Below, piece after piece: positions 12,601 to 12,942 of a stretch of DNA of 12,942 nt. The notes under the pieces are model-generated. The model made no database searches and was not told where the DNA came from. It saw nothing but the letters and a program-made list of their open reading frames with translations. This DNA comes from a bacterium (lineage in GTDB: Bacteria; Patescibacteriota; Minisyncoccia; Minisyncoccales; Minisyncoccaceae): contig JALNZJ010000008.1 in the NCBI GenBank assembly GCA_023229485.1, positions 1 through 12,942 on the forward strand, read 5' to 3'. How positions within the stretch are numbered: position 1 is the stretch's first letter; each line of letters starts with the position of its first letter. A program made the translations under genes and the position numbers.

Positions 12601-12942
12601 GAGTTGTTTCGCAAAACAATGCCAATCTTTTTTGGGATAATACAAATGCACGCTTAGGAATTGGAACAACTTCACCTGATGCAACATTAACCTTAGTGTC
12701 TGGAGGAATAATTGACTCGCTTGGAAATCTAACAATAAATTCAAACACCTCTAATTCATTAACTTTAGATTCTGGAACAACGGGAGCAATTAATATTGGA
12801 AACAATAGTAACGCAAAAACAATTACAATCGGAAATAGCATAGGAGCTACTACGCTAGCTCTACAAACAGGAACAGCTGGTGCGTCTTTATCTTCAACTG
12901 CAACAACGGGCAATGCTTTCTCGGTCACGGATAATGCATTAA
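9609..12942 (+). CDS. Secreted, repetitive tail-fibre/adhesin-like protein, 3' end outside the window
   Basis: At least 1,111 residues, open to the window end. A signal peptide fits residues 1-30: basic KR, hydrophobic core, and a cut after IHA before AGVMYAPG. Residues 35-53 carry YAPGETLTPSCGPTESGCGV, a two-cysteine motif I recall from the start of similar CPR proteins. The rest is Gly/Thr/Ser/Asn-rich beta repeat. Modules recur: residues 122-268 and 580-734 share LDINGLSA, IPIY, GALxYQGxWNASA, FGRTG and AGNIS blocks; 464-567 and 735-839 share VNKT, KLTD, DVPxYTGN, LSGDATL-like and GNYVS blocks; a 39-residue unit with TGTGA, LNGNTT and GKTL recurs at 920 and 959. LTSSDWSTFNNKQ (386-398) and ARLGIGTTSPDATL (1014-1027) are hallmarks of phage tail fibres and related surface proteins that often end in a self-cleaving Peptidase_S74 chaperone. 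Likely role: surface fibre for attachment (inference). Confidence 0.85.
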   Translation, partial: MSTITLIKRLFSLGINIFILSVIFPSIIHAAGVMYAPGETLTPSCGPTESGCGVRSPVSTADSLTNGALLFASSDAWSLLPAGTDGKVLKMSGGVPTWGNDAGGTNYTAGSGLVLNGSAFSLDINGLSAITSPAMTDYIPIYNSATGLVKKVTRNDFLSPVIGALNYQGTWNASATTEPETCYADTKGHYFVVSAAGNGYSVNDWAVCSGASWDKLVSTSAVSSIFGRTGIITASAGDYNALKITNTSAGNISSLTVQGALNELDTEKQPVNSLLTSIAGLTPALNSFIVGNGTTFVSQSGSTARTSLGLGSSDTPTFNGLIVNGDTITDFTGTGLSVAGGTLKVNTGNLSTSNGAITITGGSGSVVGSGATIDIANSDGTHTGLLTSSDWSTFNNKQNQITAGTASQYYRGDKTWQTLDKSAVSLSNVENTALSTWTGSSNLTTLGTITSGTWQGTNINWSKVNKTGAKLTDMDVPTYTGNSGKVLTVNSGATGLEWNEFMPTSLASGKIWIGSGSGVASAQTMSGDATLSNTGALTIANGAVTLGTKTSGNYVSSVNTGTGLSGGSTGSAGATLTLSLDINGLSAKTSALMGDEIPIYDAGSNSIKKITRSNFLQGLTGALTYQGSWNASANTPTLADGSGTAGNVYVVGTAGSKDLGSGSITFNAGDMVIYNGTIWQRAPSGSNVASVFGRTGAVTATSGDYTALQITNTAAGNISALTAQAAINELDSEKVNKTTGKLTDLDVPAYTGNAGKMLVVNGTSDGVVWTPALTTTLVSGNIFIGNGSNVATANALSGDATLTSNGALTISADSIALGTDTTGNYVSGATSNGGLALTGTEGATLGVQLDGSTLALSSSGLKINLASANTWTGTQTFSNAIVAPTSSNTINGLIINAGALSGITGYNQSSGNFAMSGAGTFDTGTGAIGLNGNTTLASGKTLAASGGASNFDFSASSGTFKTGTGAVSLNGNTTVVTGKTLSLADATQGSLLFAGASGVVSQNNANLFWDNTNARLGIGTTSPDATLTLVSGGIIDSLGNLTINSNTSNSLTLDSGTTGAINIGNNSNAKTITIGNSIGATTLALQTGTAGASLSSTATTGNAFSVTDNAL
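9972..10412 (+). repeat. Fibre module A, copy 1
   Basis: Codes residues 122-268 of the fibre-like protein. Shares order and wording with copy 2: LDINGLSA, IPIYNS, RNDFL, GALNYQGTWNASA, SIFGRTG, ASAGDYNALKITNTSAGNIS and LNELDTEK. Differences are largely conservative, so the duplication is old. Confidence 0.8.
10998..11309 (+). repeat. Fibre module B, copy 1
   Basis: Codes residues 464-567, with VNKTGAKLTDMDVPTYTGN, then GKVLTVN, IWIGSGSGVASA, MSGDATLSNTGALTI and TSGNYVSS. It precedes module A copy 2 by 12 residues. Confidence 0.8.
11346..11810 (+). repeat. Fibre module A, copy 2
   Basis: Codes residues 580-734: LDINGLSA, IPIYDA, RSNFL, GALTYQGSWNASA, SVFGRTG, ATSGDYTALQITNTAAGNIS and INELDSEK. 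It is eight residues longer than copy 1 around the TLADGSGTAGNVYVVG segment. Confidence 0.8.
11811..12125 (+). repeat. Fibre module B, copy 2
   Basis: Codes residues 735-839, directly after module A copy 2: VNKTTGKLTDLDVPAYTGN, GKMLVVN, IFIGNGSNVATA, LSGDATLTSNGALTI and TTGNYVSG. Confidence 0.8.

Noticed and set aside
10502..12928. Several minus-strand ORFs rich in Val and Pro
   Set aside because: They are shadows of the Gly/Thr/Ala-rich fibre-like gene on the plus strand, whose repetitive codons leave the opposite strand open.
1..12942. Alternative genetic code with UGA as glycine
   Set aside because: No TGA stop is used in the window, which raised the question, but no in-frame TGA occurs in any real gene, including the glycine-rich fibre ORF, so the standard bacterial code fits.
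1..12942. CRISPR array or insertion sequence
   Set aside because: No regularly spaced repeats and no transposase were found; the only repeats are fibre modules, operators and tRNA-derived segments.

Overview
The window looks like a low-GC genome fragment from a Candidate Phyla Radiation (Patescibacteria) bacterium, probably Parcubacteria-like. This is inference, resting on four things: many small proteins of unknown function; A-rich leaders with almost no Shine-Dalgarno sequences (2 of 17 starts); a long secreted tail-fibre-like protein with GTTSP-type motifs; and a set of small families (DUF4180, DUF5661, AlkD-like, putative zinc ribbon) that I associate with such genomes. Stops are TAA or TAG only, yet glycine uses GGN and no in-frame TGA is seen across a fibre ORF of more than 1,100 codons, so UGA is probably not recoded.

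Layout. 1-123 is the C-terminal tail of a membrane protein. 307-1137 is a membrane-anchored META-domain protein with its own terminator. 1229-3573 is a tight five-gene run: RNase HI with an RNA/DNA-hybrid-binding domain, a two-TM protein, an AlkD-like DNA glycosylase, a putative zinc ribbon protein and a conserved CCP/CPKC protein. 3668-4267 is an unusually long nucleoside diphosphate kinase with a good promoter and dyad repeats around it. 4386-4649 is DUF5661. 4762-5432 is a membrane protein plus Xre regulator pair, preceded by two matching palindromes placed as operators. 5474-6158 (minus) holds a Gly/Pro-rich anchored peptide and a four-TM protein. 6312-6764 is unknown. 6822-7235 (minus) is a nucleoside 2-deoxyribosyltransferase-like protein. 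7378-7737 is DUF4180. 7791-7878 is tRNA-Ser(GCT).

Immediately after the tRNA, 7920-8019 carries an inverted, degenerate tRNA-Ser-like copy whose ends form a long inverted repeat. 8276-9406 is an HEFLH putative zinc metallopeptidase. From 9609 to the window end runs a secreted, internally duplicated, Gly/Thr/Ser-rich tail-fibre/adhesin-like protein, truncated by the window.

Most transcription units are short and end in clear intrinsic terminators. Six promoters carry an extended -10 (TGnTATAAT-like). The best candidates for something undescribed are the double operator of the membrane-protein/Xre pair, the tRNA-derived inverted element, and the dyad around the ndk promoter.
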